This document shows positions 32,180-44,258 of a stretch of DNA of 64,000 nucleotides, piece after piece. This DNA is from Venturia oleaginea (Eukaryota; Ascomycota; Dothideomycetes; Venturiales; Venturiaceae). The notes beneath the pieces are model-generated. The model was not told the DNA's origin, did no database searches, and was given only the letters and a program-made list of their open reading frames with translations. Where the stretch lies: assembly GCA_013176395.1 (NCBI GenBank), contig JABMLP010000031.1, positions 1-64,000 of the forward strand, written 5' to 3'. Positions within the stretch are counted from its first letter, which is position 1. Each line of letters begins with the position of its first letter. The translations under genes and the position numbers were made by a program.

Positions 32180-35163
32180 GCTTTGATAGAAGGGGTCGCT
32201 TGTCTTGGGCTGATTCGAGAAACAACAATCAATTTGATAAATATAGAGCTTGAATGAGGCTTGGGATTTTTGAGATTGCTGAAAAGGGAGATAACTGCGA
32301 GTGACGCTTACCATATATGAAAGATTGCAGGGTTGCGAAATCATACGTAGATATCCCCAAACAGTAATCGAGGCGAAAGAGATTCTTCTTATCCAGTAGC
32401 TTGTATGAAGGCTTTGAAATTTGCTGAGATTGACCGCCAAGAGATATCATCTCTTCCTATCATTGCCGGTCGGAATCATTATCTTCTTTCGTGACTGATT
32501 GGATCCTTCGATTACAGGATATCCCGGTGCTCTGGAGTGTGGCTGTAAGTGGCTGTAAGTGGCTGTACTGTGGTAAGAGGCTGTTGATATACGGAGAAGG
32601 ATCAAGCATGATCCGAACCGATATCGACGGAGATGAGTTCGTTCTCTACTTTCGATATTGATCTATCTCGCATACAGACGAGAGCTCCTGGACTGCGGTA
32701 ACTCCGCAAAGCTTTGGAAGCGGTCGATCCAAGTGCTGGATTTGCTGGGATTTTTCCGTTTGTGATCGAAGTAGTCAAGCAAAAATTTCCCGTCATCATT
32801 TGGTGGCGCACGATCAAAAGCTCCCACAATCCGAGAGGCCATCTGCAGCCAAGTTGTCGACAAACCTCTCATGAGAGGGTGGGCTTCTGAGTTGATGAAA
32901 CGACGATGCTTGCCCGCGATGATTTATATTGCCACAATCTTGAATTGTTGATTGGAGTTTGTCCTCCGCACTTGCTGCTAAAGGACCGAACATCGACTCT
33001 CACCCACAACCCGGGGCACGGATATACAAGCAATACTATTGGCCGTGGCACTGTTCAGCGAACCGAGCGGTTCCTTGCAGCGGGGAAGATCCAGGCACAA
33101 GGTTCAAGTTGTGTTACGCTAGAAGAAACGCTTGAGATTGGTACAACTCGACTTCAAACAGTGAAGTTATGACGATGGTAGTCAGAGGGATAGAGCACAT
33201 GAAAGATTAAGAATCTCGCCAATTTTGATGTTGACAAGCGCGGCAAGCCTTTTGCTCCAAGATACCAAGAGTCCAAGACTAATATGGAAATATGGAGATG
33301 GAGAACGACCTCGAGCGGAGAAGTCTTCATATGCTCGCTCAAGCCGATCTAGCCGAGGACTTCTTGATTGAATATGCCGATAATCCTCGAGTTCCCTAAA
33401 TAGCACAACAAACAAGTGGCATTCGCAAGGCTTCTGCAGATTCTTGATGCATGCGCCGTTAGTGTACGATTTGCATGTTTGGACAGATCTCAAAGAAGAC
33501 AGGCGCCAGGGAACAAAAGCCGATCCCGCTCTGGCGTCTTGCGTCTTCATTGGACGAGACATTCGATTGCTGAATGCAATCTCGACTCCTAGACTACCAG
33601 AGACTGCATAACCAAGTCGAGTTCGCCATCAATAAAGCTGAATGGCGTGTGAGATACGTGGCAGAGGGCTGGCAACGATAGGTCAAGAGCTCCCCGTACT
33701 GGATCCTCGGGTAAATCAGCCACGCCATTGACGTTAGATATTTTCTGCTGAGGCCGAATTACACGATGTTGCACTATGCACGAGTGCGTGGTGAGGAATA
33801 AAGGAGTGCATACTGCCCAAGCCAATCATTATCTCTAGCCTTGTTTCCCGTTCTTTACACAGCGTCTTGTTTGGCTGTCAAAATGTCAAAGAGTGGGAAC
33901 GCCAGGCCATGATCTGAAACTTAAAATCTTGTTGGTACGTTATGGCGTTGTTTTGGCATATGACAAAGACCGTTGGAAGCTGTTGGAGATGGAAAGTGTG
34001 GTCCTAGATGATGAATAAAGGGGCTTTGAATTACACGCAACAACACCTTGATACAACTTTCTTTGGCCTTTGTATTACTATGTACAGTCTCGAAGCCATA
34101 TACCGCATGCGGAGGGTCATCCGTAGATAACTAAGCGTCAAAATAGATGCCGTGCCGTGCCACATCTTTTTGTCATTGCTACTCCACAAATGCCCATTCA
34201 AGGAGAGCCTGAGCATAGCAGCTGGCCGGCAATCAGGCCAAGACGCCGACGCCATCGTACGTACCCATACCAACAGATCGTGAAGTCAGTTGGTGGTGCT
34301 AGTACCTTTGCTCATAGGAAATTCAATGCCTGTTCCTTGCACATAATTGCATCTAGCAACCTCAACATCCCCGCCACAAATGTCTTTCTCAGCCCGGTCG
34401 AGGACAACATTGGTAGACTGCCACCAGCAGTAGTGACCATTCTTTCAGGAGAGGTTCCCACTTGGAATCTGCGGTCTGCTTTGGGTGTATGTATGCACAC
34501 TGTCCATGCATGCCTCCAATACACTTCCACCTTGCCGCCATTTCTGCTACCTCAACCCCTTCAGGTACTACCGTGCTTACTCAGTTTGTCTTTTGATAGG
34601 AATAGGGAAGGCATTAATTCTAGCTACCCCATACTCTCACCTCGTCCCAATTGCAGAACAAGTCTTGTCCGCAGAAGACTCGCTCGGCTACCGTTTCTCC
34701 GATTAGATCCTCCTACACCACAGCTTCCACGATACATAGAATTCTCGAGAGCTACCCTACCTCTTTTGCCGTACATTTCATACGCATCACAACCTATATC
34801 TGGACCACTCAGTGTCACAGCCGATTTCTACCTGCAACTACCCGTTCTCCTTTCCAATACTAGCTCTCCCCGAGCGGCTCCCTACACACATTCGGCCTGG
34901 AGGCAAAAGGCACGAGGAAATTGATATGAACGTGGAACCGCAAATACATGGGTATGGACTCCCTTACACGACCTTTTTCAAATTCGTACTGTGTCACCAA
35001 AGGCGGTGAAGTCGAAGTTCATGGACAAGAGGCCTTGATGCCTCGAGATATTCGGATCCATGTCTATCGACTAGGCGTCAACCTTGAATCCAGCATAGTG
35101 AGAAGGCTTCTACAGCCATAGCTGCGAAACTCGAGGCATCAGCGTTCGTCCTTTCTAATCGGA
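32180..35163. other. Gene-poor 3-kb stretch
   Basis: No gene is called. Minus-strand frames near 32602-32872 and 33182-33562 have protein-like composition but no domain and no joinable splice sites; they may be remains of one gene. A 10-bp unit, GTGGCTGTAA, is repeated three times at 32539-32566. The plus-strand frame at 34157-34924 is Pro, Leu and Ser-rich with no domain and is probably non-coding. The last few hundred bases hold the promoter of the PHD gene. Confidence 0.35.
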
Positions 35164-37647
35164 ATGTCAAACATAAAATTCTCGACACAAGACGGGCTTG
35201 TTAGTAAGAATGTTGCTAACCGTTTGTCCTCCCTAGATTTCCAGACTGGCACTTCCCAAGCCCGTCGTCGACTCCAAAGTCAGCAACTTTCCAACAGGCC
35301 CCTTTCCAAGCTCCAAAATTCGAACAGTCTTCGCATTTCCTCGACGCATACAATACACCATACATTGTCGGCCAGCAGACTCCAGTCCAGACTCCCACGT
35401 ACCACAGCTTTACTGTAGTCAAACGATCAGCTCCGCCCTCTCCTCTAACTCCAAATGACCCGACTTTTCACGTCAACCACTTCAAAGGTCCTCATTTGCC
35501 TTTGCCGCCTGTAGAACCTGCTCGGCGGTTAACTTCATCACCTGATCCTGCCACGTCCTCGAATTCTTTGCAACGATCTTCATCTGCGCCGAAGCTCCGG
35601 GCAGAAGGTGAGATGAATCACTTCCAAATGCAAACGCCGCCTCCAACAAGGGACTCGTCATCGAGGAGAGCTTCTTACAATGGACAACAGGGAGTTCCCC
35701 ACAACCCACCTTCAGCAGGATTTCACGGACAAGCCTCGACCCCTATACGCCCACCGCCACAGCAGAACATGCAAACTCCACAGTTTCAAATGTCTTACCA
35801 AACACAAGGGGTTGCATACTCGCCCGGAATGTTCCGGTATGGCGGTCCAGCAAGTGTTCCTCCAATGCCATTTGTCCAAAATCCGTGGGATCAAAGCCCT
35901 ACCGTGGAGAATTACGGCAACAATAGTATGATGGATGTTCAACAACATCCTTTTGGTCCAGTTACATCCTTCAATCATGCTTTTCAAGATTGGCAGTTGC
36001 AAAATATGTCACCAATGCAGCCTCAGGGAGGCTTACAGGGAGGCTTCCAGCAACAGCAATATCAACCGCCACAACAACTACAACCACAACCACAACCTCA
36101 ATTACAACAACAGCCTCTGCCACAGCATACACCTCTGCCAATGCAAGAACCAAATCAACCCGTAGATTTTTGGAGCACGCCCGCTATGCATTCACAGCCA
36201 ACTGGGAGCTTTACACAAGAAACATGTTCGTTCACATCGACGTCAACGACTGCAGGAGTGAACCCAAGTATGATTTTTAGCTTCACCAGTCCTCTTCCTC
36301 CGAAGGCTGAGAAGGCCTCTGTTCGACCGCAGTTGACGCAAAGAATTGTCGACACCGGTGGACGACAACCATATGAGCACCAAATGAAGGAGTCGAGTAG
36401 GGAGAAAGAGATTGCGGCAACGAAAAATTCGAAAGCGCCAACTCGATCAAGCTCAGGTTCCTCTTCCACATCATTGCCGAACAATGGAAGACCAAATCTT
36501 CGGCGTAGCAACACGGACAGTGGAGTTCGCAGGGCCAACAATCGCTCCGTGGAGTCGCAACGATCAACACAAGCCACAGACGCCATTGTCCGGAGATCTT
36601 CGCCGCTGAAAAGGAACAGCTCGTTGTCACTTCAAGCTATTCCTGAGGTGCGATCGAAACCCAAGATGAGGCTAGTGGTGGATGAAAATGGTCGAGCCAG
36701 GACCGAGACCGTGGATAGTCTGGACGAGGAACCTCTGGACTCCAGGAAGAGCCTAGGATTCTGGGTCGACGATGATGACGACTCCGAAGATGATGCTTTA
36801 CTCATCGGCCAAAGGAACTCTTTTGCCTATCCGTCTGATCAGCTGAGGCGTAGACCGAGCAAACATGCCAGGACAGACAGTGATACAGTGATCCAGATCG
36901 TTTCGACCCTATGAAGAGACCGGTATCTTCGGCTTCGATGGCCAGTCTGACAACCCGACTTGAGGCCACACCCATTGGGAATAGGGCACCCGCCACTTTC
37001 AACTATATAAGAGCAAGTTTGGGCAGTTTTGCCGGAACTCTTAGTGCTGAGAACATTCGCGCTCTGCAAGAAAGTACTACGGGTGAAGAGCCCTCTGATG
37101 CACAAGGGGCTTTACGAAAGCTGATAGAAGGCAGGAGGCGAAAGGGTACATTCACCGTCACTCTCAAGCGGTGTCACATTGCTAATCAAGAGCCAACTCA
37201 GATCAAAGTAATCCTCAAGTCCTCCTCAATGCCCATAACCAGCGCTGGTCCCAAGCCTCCATGAATGCCATGCAAGAACAGCATGATCCCTATAACGGGA
37301 ACACCTTCTCCAATTCGATCCTCTCTCCGATCAGCGATGACTCGTCGGCTTTCGTACCCACACCTTCCACCTCACGCAGTACACGCTCGAATGACTCTAC
37401 ACGATGTGTCTGCAATAATGAAGCAAGTGAAGAGACGATATTTATACAATGTGAGAGCTGTACCAAATGGTTGCATATCAGATGCGTTGGTCTGAATGAG
37501 CACTCACTGCCACCTGTGTACGTTTGCATATTCTGCACTGGCAGCACACCTGTAGCAAGGGGTGGAAGGGTTCGGGAGCCTTTGAGAAGTGAGGCCGTGG
37601 GCAGAGACAGCCCGTTGGGCTACAAGAGCGGTGGTTATAGGAGGTGA
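35164..37647 (+). CDS. PHD-finger protein, frame interrupted near 36.85 kb
   Basis: Exon 1 is 35164-35203 (MSNIKFSTQDGLV), then a 41-bp intron (GTAAGA, GCTAAC branch, CCAG). A long exon from 35245 encodes a Ser/Pro/Gln-rich disordered protein with a Gln-rich run at about 36040-36140 and the acidic block WVDDDDDSEDDA. Near 36833-36911 the frame must change by one missing base; a 56-bp GTCTGA...ACAG intron (36833-36888) would also fix it but has a weak branch site. The next frame continues to 37145, then a 56-bp intron (37146-37201) leads to the last exon. This encodes a C4HC3 PHD finger, RCVC...CESCTKWLHIRCVGL...CIFC, at about 37405-37550. PHD fingers read histone H3 tails, so a chromatin role is inferred. 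Confidence 0.8.
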
Positions 37648-38668
37648 TGCATAGATACCTGCAAGCTCTATGCATTACGGAGCCCACCCGTATACGGCCA
37701 CTCGCATGCCTCCCTCACTGGAGCCTCTCATTTCATCCACTTCAATCCCGCACGATGAAACAACCAAGGGCGTCACCTTTACTCGTCCCACACTCTACCA
37801 CTATGTAATGGGTCGAGATGCGCACCACCACATGCTCCCCCCATTCTAGTTACAACTCGCGTATCAAAAGAAAGAAAGCAAAAGAGCGATATACCCCACA
37901 AACACGTCGCCGCAATCTGTCACAAATCACACCATATTCTTAATACACCACACGCATTGTACATTTTTCTCATTCGCGCCTGCTCGTTATCCTGATCATT
38001 TCATCATCGTTATTTGAGCGTTTTCGTTTTTTGTCTTTTCTCGCACGCGCAATTGTGATGTCTTTCTGCGAAGGACAGGAATATAGATAATCTGGGAATT
38101 TGTTCGATTAGTTTTGGAAATTACATTTGGGATATATGGAAATCGGAAATGGGCTTAGAGAGAGGACATGGATTTCACTTTTAGCAACATTTGCTTCTGC
38201 ATATTCTAGGGGGATGTGTTTGTATGATGAGATGTACGAGGATGGATAGATGGGTGAGAGGGAGGGTGTATATATATACTGTTTATATGACTCGAGAGAG
38301 ACTTTGTGGAAGCAATGAAGAGATATTGATTTGTTTGAATTTCTTGGCATTACCATTGCGCCGTCAGTTTGGAACCCTTCCATTGCTGCGAATATCAGCA
38401 TGCTAGGTTTCACACCGATAATCGCCAACTTCAGATCGACACGATGTCGATATCGATGTAGATGTGTTGGGCTCCGCTATCCGTTCAATGGCAGGGGGAA
38501 ATGATGCAGGTGGACCGGAAGTTGGCGTTGTAATAATGGTAATGATAAAAAATAAAAAATCCAATGGTCTCGTGAAGATCTAGTTGTTATGTATTCTAAT
38601 AATAAGATAACTTATAATTCCTCATTCCCAACTTCCTTCGTATCTTCAGTCACAGTTTTGAAGACTAA
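37648..38668. other. Intergenic up to the LTR retrotransposon
   Basis: This is the 3' flank of the PHD gene, AT-rich towards 38550. It ends with GCTAT (38669-38673), the left target duplication of the retrotransposon. No gene was recognised. Confidence 0.45.
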
Positions 38669-38673
38669 GCTAT

Positions 38674-38849
38674 TGTTATGGGCATGGCCCATGGTTGGTA
38701 TAGGCTAAGAGCCTAAGCCTGATTGAGCCTAGTACAGAGAAAGAACCTCATTGAGGTTCTCTGTTTGTAGATACCTTCACTCTTTAACTGAATCTAAACA
38801 ATCTTTGGCTACGAGTATGCTGCGTCTTTCCAGCTACCGTCCCGTAATA
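38674..38849 (+). repeat. 5' LTR (176 bp)
   Basis: The LTR starts TGTTATGGGC and ends CCGTAATA. It contains an inverted pair, AGAACCTCATTGAGGTTCT, and the predicted transcript start AACTGAATCTA at 38786-38796, which would make U3 about 112 bp. It differs from the 3' LTR at two transitions. Confidence 0.95.
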
Positions 38850-38860
38850 TAGATTCAGTT
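38850..38860 (+). promoter_or_regulatory. Self-priming primer-binding site
   Basis: The 11 bases directly after the 5' LTR, TAGATTCAGTT, are the exact reverse complement of AACTGAATCTA within the LTR (38786-38796). In Tf1 and related elements the first 11 nt of the transcript fold back on such a site and prime reverse transcription without a tRNA. The match length and position agree with that model. Confidence 0.8.
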
Positions 38861-38883
38861 CTTTACAAACCTAGGTGTACTTG

Positions 38884-39979
38884 ATGCGTAGCAACAGTAC
38901 CCTATCGACTCCTACAACCTACACCCCTACTACCGACGACGACCCAATCGCGAGCATTACGCAAGGAATCGACAAACTCTCAATGGCTCGAGCAAATTCG
39001 CCTGACACCGTACAACAATTGGTGGCAGCTCTGACCGCAGTCAGTGTTGATGGGAACACCGGTGCAAAAGCTATTGCATGGCCTAAATGGGACGGGAAAA
39101 GAGACAACTACACGCTGTTCAGATGGCAGATCAAGACAAAAATCACTGTTGAAAATGGGAAGCTTGGAAGCAATCAAGGAATATGCGCGAACATCTTCAA
39201 CGGGCTTCCGACAGAGAAACAACAACGCGTCATCCAATGGCTAAGCAATGGAGAGCAACATGACAACTACGAACCCGAGTCCTTTATCAAGCATATGGAC
39301 GACAAGTTCTTAGATCATGAAGCGGAAGCTAAAGCTCTCGACGAGCTGAACAAGATTAGCCAAGGCAGCAGACAACCGTTCGAAGACTTCCGCCAGCAGT
39401 TCGAACAACTGACATCGCAAGCTGGATCCCTAGCGCCGCAAAGAGCCTCAAAGATCACTATCATGAACAACGCGCTCAACTACTCCCTCCAACAGACCTT
39501 GAATATCAGTGCGATTGTCCAGGGACGACTACGACACTTACGTAAAAGATGTACAGTACTTCGCGACGAAGACAGAGGCTCTATTCCACCAACGCCGCTA
39601 TCCAAGTACGGATAAGGAGACGCCAACGACTCGAGGGAGGCCACAATCACCCCAAACAGTCAGTCGTGACGCAGAAGGCGATGTCGAAATGACTGGCATC
39701 AACGCCCTTTCAGCGCAGATCGCAGCACTGATAGCTCGGGTCGATACACTCGGAAAGGATGCGAAGAAGGACCGACGACCTAGAGCGAAATGGCGATCCC
39801 AAACAGAGTTCTTGGCACTTATACAAGCGGGCAAATGCGGGCGCTGTAAGAAGCCCAAGCACCACCCGAACGTATGCGAATTCCGACCAGCAACACGTCC
39901 AAAGACTCAGGTCACTGCGGTAATCACACAGCATACCGATGACTCCCTACAGGAAGCCTCATCAGAGTCGGAAAACTAG
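38884..39979 (+). pseudogene. gag with CCHC zinc knuckle, one frame change
   Basis: The frame opens at the ATG at 38884 and covers the capsid-like region, including a helical stretch that binds neighbouring subunits in this family. Between about 39500 and 39525 the coding signal moves to the next frame, which runs to 39979 and carries the knuckle CGRCKKPKHHPNVC. The first frame ends at 39615. The change corresponds to one extra base (or two missing). It may be an assembly error, a mutation or, less likely, a recoding site. Confidence 0.8.
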
Positions 39980-39987
39980 CTACCCTT

Positions 39988-42900
39988 GTGCATCGTCGCG
40001 CACGAGGGTCTGAAGTAGATGTACATGGCGAAGACATTACAAAGCTACCAGGCATAAGAGAAATCAAAGCAGCAAAGGATAGGATGGAAAGTACACCCTT
40101 CTTGATAGATACCTTGATCAACGGAACTTCTTTCACCGAATCCTTCTTTGATAACGGCTGCCTCCCTTATGCTGCTTTCAGCGAGAAGAGTGTCCAAACA
40201 CATCGTCTACCGCGCATCCCAATTGACACCAAACAATTGGCACTGGCTAAAGAGAGCCACGAGAACGGAGAAGACCTCCGTATTACGCACATGACCTACG
40301 CTACGATCGACATTGATGGTCGAGCAGAGCGAGTCTATGGGTATATAGTGAAAGGATTGAGCTTCCCTATTATCCTAGGCAAGGCATGGGCAGAGAGAAA
40401 CTGGGTGCGATATATAGCAGCTAAGAGAAAGCTGCTTATTGGTCAAGGATCCCAGCGCATCACAGGTAAGAGAAAAGGGGTGGCTAGAACAGAACACCAA
40501 AGCGCGAGACCGGCTCGCTCACGTGCGGGCGGCTTGTCTAGTGTCAGGATCTGTATTTGCAGCTATTGTTGGAAGGGCCCAGCGACGGTTGAGAAGAGAT
40601 GGACCGGATGGTACACAAGTGCTGGCTATCTCGATGTCGGATATCAACAAGGCCCTAAGCAAGTTAGCAGAAAGAAAACAGAGAAAGACTGAGGAAGAAA
40701 TGCGACAAGAGATACCAGAAGAAATAGCAGAGCATGCTGATGCCTTTCTCGACGACGAAGACGGAGAGATCGCGCCCCATCAAGAGGGTCGCGATCACGT
40801 TATCGAATTGATACGAGATGAACAAGGTCGCGAGGCAGAAGTTCCTTGGGGCCCATTATACGGCATGTCGAGGGAAGAGCTATTAGTCCTACGAAAAACA
40901 CTTTCGGACTATATGGACAAGGGCTGGATACGCGCCAGCAACTCACCAGCGGCAGCCCCAGTCTTATTTGTAAGGAAACCAGGTGGAGGCATTCGGATGT
41001 GTGTAGACTATCGGGCACTGAATCGAATCACTCGATCGGACCGCTACCCATTGCCACTAATCCGAGAAACCCTACGAAATCTAGCAACAGCGCGTTGGTA
41101 CACCAAACTTGACGTCAGAGCGGCATTTCATCGGCTCCGCATCAAGCACGGCGATGAGTGGAAAACGGCTTTTCGCACTCGATTTGGACTATTCGAATGG
41201 CTAGTTACCCCCTTCGGACTAGCTGGCGCACCCGCGAGCTTTCAACGATACATCAACGGAGTCCTACGGGAATCCCTAGATATCTGCTGTTCAGCCTACA
41301 TGGACGATGTCTTGATATGGAGCGACGGCGACTATCTGGATCACATGGTTAAGGTTAACCAAATTCTTGCCAAGCTCAAGACTGCTGGACTTCGGCTAGA
41401 CTTAAGCAAGTGCGAGTTTGCTGTTCAGGAGGTCAAATATCTGGGGTTCATTATCACTGCAGGAGAAGGGATCAAAGTCGACCCAGAGAAAGTTGCCGCG
41501 ATTAAAGAATGGGAGGCTCCAGTCAATGTCACAGGCGTACGCTCCTTCCTAGGCTTTGCAAATTTCTACCGAGACTTCATCGACAACTTCTCAGAGCTCT
41601 CCGACCCCTTAATCAAGTTAACACGGAAGGCCGTCGCTTTTGTCTGGAACAAAGAACATGAGAACGCCTTTCAAGTCTTGAAGGAGCTATTCATCTCCGC
41701 CCCAATACTGGCTCACTGGAATCCAGACCTGGATACGGTACTCGAGTGCGACTGCTCTGGCTACGCGCTGGGAGGCACGTTGTCGCAGAAGGATATGAAA
41801 GGAAAACTACGACCAGTAGCATACTTCTCCCGCAAGCTCACTGCGGCTGAATGTAACTACGAGATCCACGATAAAGAATTACTGGCAGTAATCAAGTCCA
41901 TTGAACACTGGAGAGGAGAACTACGCAGTGTTGCAGCACCTTTCAAAGTCCTTACCGATCACAAGAATCTCCGCTACTTTATGACAGCGCAGCGTTTGTC
42001 AGAGAGACAAGCAAGATGGTCGCTAATTCTATCTGAGTACCAATTCCAGCTGGAATTTCGCGCCGGAAAACTAGCGCAAAGACCAGACGCACTATCAAGA
42101 AGACATCAAGATATGCCACATGACAAGAACGACGAGAGACTACAAGGGCGAGTGGCCCAGTTGATCAAGGACGAATGGCTTCCTCCTCTTTCCGAGAGGA
42201 CGACCGAAACAATCGCAATACAAGCCCTTATCTGCCCAGTCAATACACCGAATACATCCAATAGTACATGGGACGTTATACGGGAGCCCCAGCAAAATGC
42301 TGGACTGGACGGTCGACACCAGCTGACTGCCGAAAACGGTCAACACCGGTCCACTACTAGGTACGGTCAAAACCGGTCAGTTGCAAAAGGATGCGATCTT
42401 TTCGAGAAACCAGAGTTACAACTTCTCTGGGATCGCGCAATAGCAGAGGACCAATCCTACGAAGCTATTCATACGGCTATAGTTACTGGCGAACGTTCCT
42501 TTCCTCCAGAGCTCAAGTTGTCGGTACAGCTACCCGAATGCGAAGTAGACGACCACGGCGCGGTCACGAGAAGAGGGATCCTATGGGTACCAGATTGGGA
42601 ACCGCTGCGAACAACGCTGGTCCAACAAACTCACGATTCCCATGTTACTGGACACCCAGGGAGAGATAGCACGCTTGCGATTCTATCCAGAAGTTTCTTT
42701 TGGCCCCAACAATACAAGACAGTCCGGCAGTTTGTACGTAATTGCGACGTATGTGGGAGAACAGGAATATGGCGTGATAAGAAGCGAGGTCTTCTGAAAC
42801 CACTTCCAATCCCGGCCCGCTTCCACAGCGAGCTATCAATCGATTTCATGACTGATTTGCCCGCAGAGGAAAACGGCCCAAAATACCTCATGGTTATCAC

Positions 42901-44065
42901 AGATCGCCTCCTCAAAAGTGTTACGTTGGAGGCTATGACTACAATGAGCGCCAAAGAGTGCGCGAAAAGGTTCTTACAATGCCACTATCGCTACCACGGA
43001 TTTCCCATGGCATTGACGTCGGACAGAGGCAGCAATTGGACAGGTCGTTTTTGGAGGAAGCTTTGCGAACTTACAAAGATTGAGCAGAGACTCTCTACAG
43101 CCTTTCATCCACAGACTGATGGCGCGACCGAGCGCATGAACCAGGAAGTTCTACGCTATCTCCGCGCCTTCATCGCATACTCCCAACTAGACTGGCCAAC
43201 GCTACTACCTACGGCTATGTTAGCACTGAACAATCGTGACTCTTCAGTCACAGGGATGAGTCCATTCTATCTAACCCACGGCTACCATGCGGAACCAATC
43301 CAGAAAGTACAACGAATCTCACCCAGTAACTCACCAACAGCCGATGCCGAGACCTTTGTGCAACGAATAGAAGAGGCACAAGAATATGCACAGGCAGCGA
43401 TGGCCTGGTCCCAGCAGAAGATGGAGAACGACGCCAACAGGTCACGTCAAGCTGCCGAAACGTTAAAAAAGGGCGACAAAGTCTGGTTGAACCTTAGGAA
43501 TATCAATACTCCGCAGCTATCAAAGAAACTGTCGTGGACGCAAGCCAAATACACTGTCGAGAACCAGATCTCCCCGATGGTATACGAGCTGGCTGACCTG
43601 CCAAGTGGTATCCATAACCGTTTCCACGTTGACCTACTCCGCCGAGCCGCAACCGACACACTGCCCTCACAAGAATCCGATGATACCCAGCCGCCACCAT
43701 TAGTGCCTCAAACCGAAGAAACAGAGGCTGAGTTTGAAGTAGAACGTATACTTCGCGCAGAGAAGAAACGGGTTGGGCGAGGCTGGGTTCGTCAGTTATT
43801 AATCAAATGGAAAGGCTATGCAGATCCCGATTGGCAGCCACGTTCATTATTCACAGAAGTCGAGGACTTAGACCGCTTCGAGGCAGAGTATAGCAAGGGC
43901 GACGGTGTCGGCGAAGATATAGGAGCTCAAACAGGGGCCCGAAGAAACCGAGTAGCGGTGGCCAGCGCCTTCGAATCTGCTACAAGCTGGCAGAAGCGAT
44001 GTATGGCGTTTGTCTGTTTGATTATCCCACCTACCACACCCTCTTTAGTCCTGCACACCCGGTAA
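39988..44065 (+). pseudogene. pol: protease, RT, RNase H, integrase, chromodomain; one frame change
   Basis: A first frame (39988 to about 40480) holds the protease-like region, in which the usual catalytic DTG/DSG reads DNG. Near the AGAAAAGGGG tract at 40471-40480 coding passes to the frame that runs to 44065. That frame carries reverse transcriptase with the YMDD centre, RNase H, an HHCC zinc region, an integrase DDE core (SIDFMTDL, TSDRGSNWTG, a Glu after HPQTDG) and a C-terminal chromodomain (about 43730-43900). The chromodomain is thought to direct integration to modified histones. The homopolymer at the shift points to a one-base length error or mutation. Confidence 0.88.
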
Positions 44066-44077
44066 GGAGGGGGGTAA
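44064..44077 (+). promoter_or_regulatory. Polypurine tract
   Basis: The purine run AAGGAGGGGGG followed by TAA abuts the 3' LTR. This is the expected plus-strand primer site for LTR retrotransposons. Confidence 0.75.
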
Positions 44078-44253
44078 TGTTATGGGCATGACCCATGGTT
44101 GGTATAGGCTAAGAGCCTAAGCCTGATTGAGCCTAGTATAGAGAAAGAACCTCATTGAGGTTCTCTGTTTGTAGATACCTTCACTCTTTAACTGAATCTA
44201 AACAATCTTTGGCTACGAGTATGCTGCGTCTTTCCAGCTACCGTCCCGTAATA
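44078..44253 (+). repeat. 3' LTR (176 bp)
   Basis: The sequence matches the 5' LTR except for GACCC in place of GGCCC and GTATAG in place of GTACAG. It is followed directly by the right target duplication, GCTAT. Confidence 0.95.
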
Positions 44254-44258
44254 GCTAT

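Larger units (their letters stand above)
38674..44253 (+). mobile_element. Chromodomain Ty3/Gypsy LTR retrotransposon, self-primed type (5.58 kb)
   Basis: Two 176-bp LTRs differ at only two positions. The element is flanked by a 5-bp duplication, GCTAT (38669-38673 and 44254-44258). The domain order is gag with a CCHC knuckle, protease, reverse transcriptase, RNase H, integrase and chromodomain, which places it among fungal chromoviruses. The primer site complements 11 bases in the LTR itself, as in Tf1/sushi elements. The high LTR identity means recent insertion, yet gag and pol each show a frame change. Confidence 0.95.

Noticed and set aside
34157..34924. 255-codon plus-strand open frame
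   Set aside because: No domain, odd composition, and no splice partners; the convincing coding signal of the neighbouring gene starts only at 35164.
36713..36833. Idea that the Asp-rich block of the PHD gene is a frameshift artefact
   Set aside because: The frame is continuous and acidic blocks are common in chromatin proteins.
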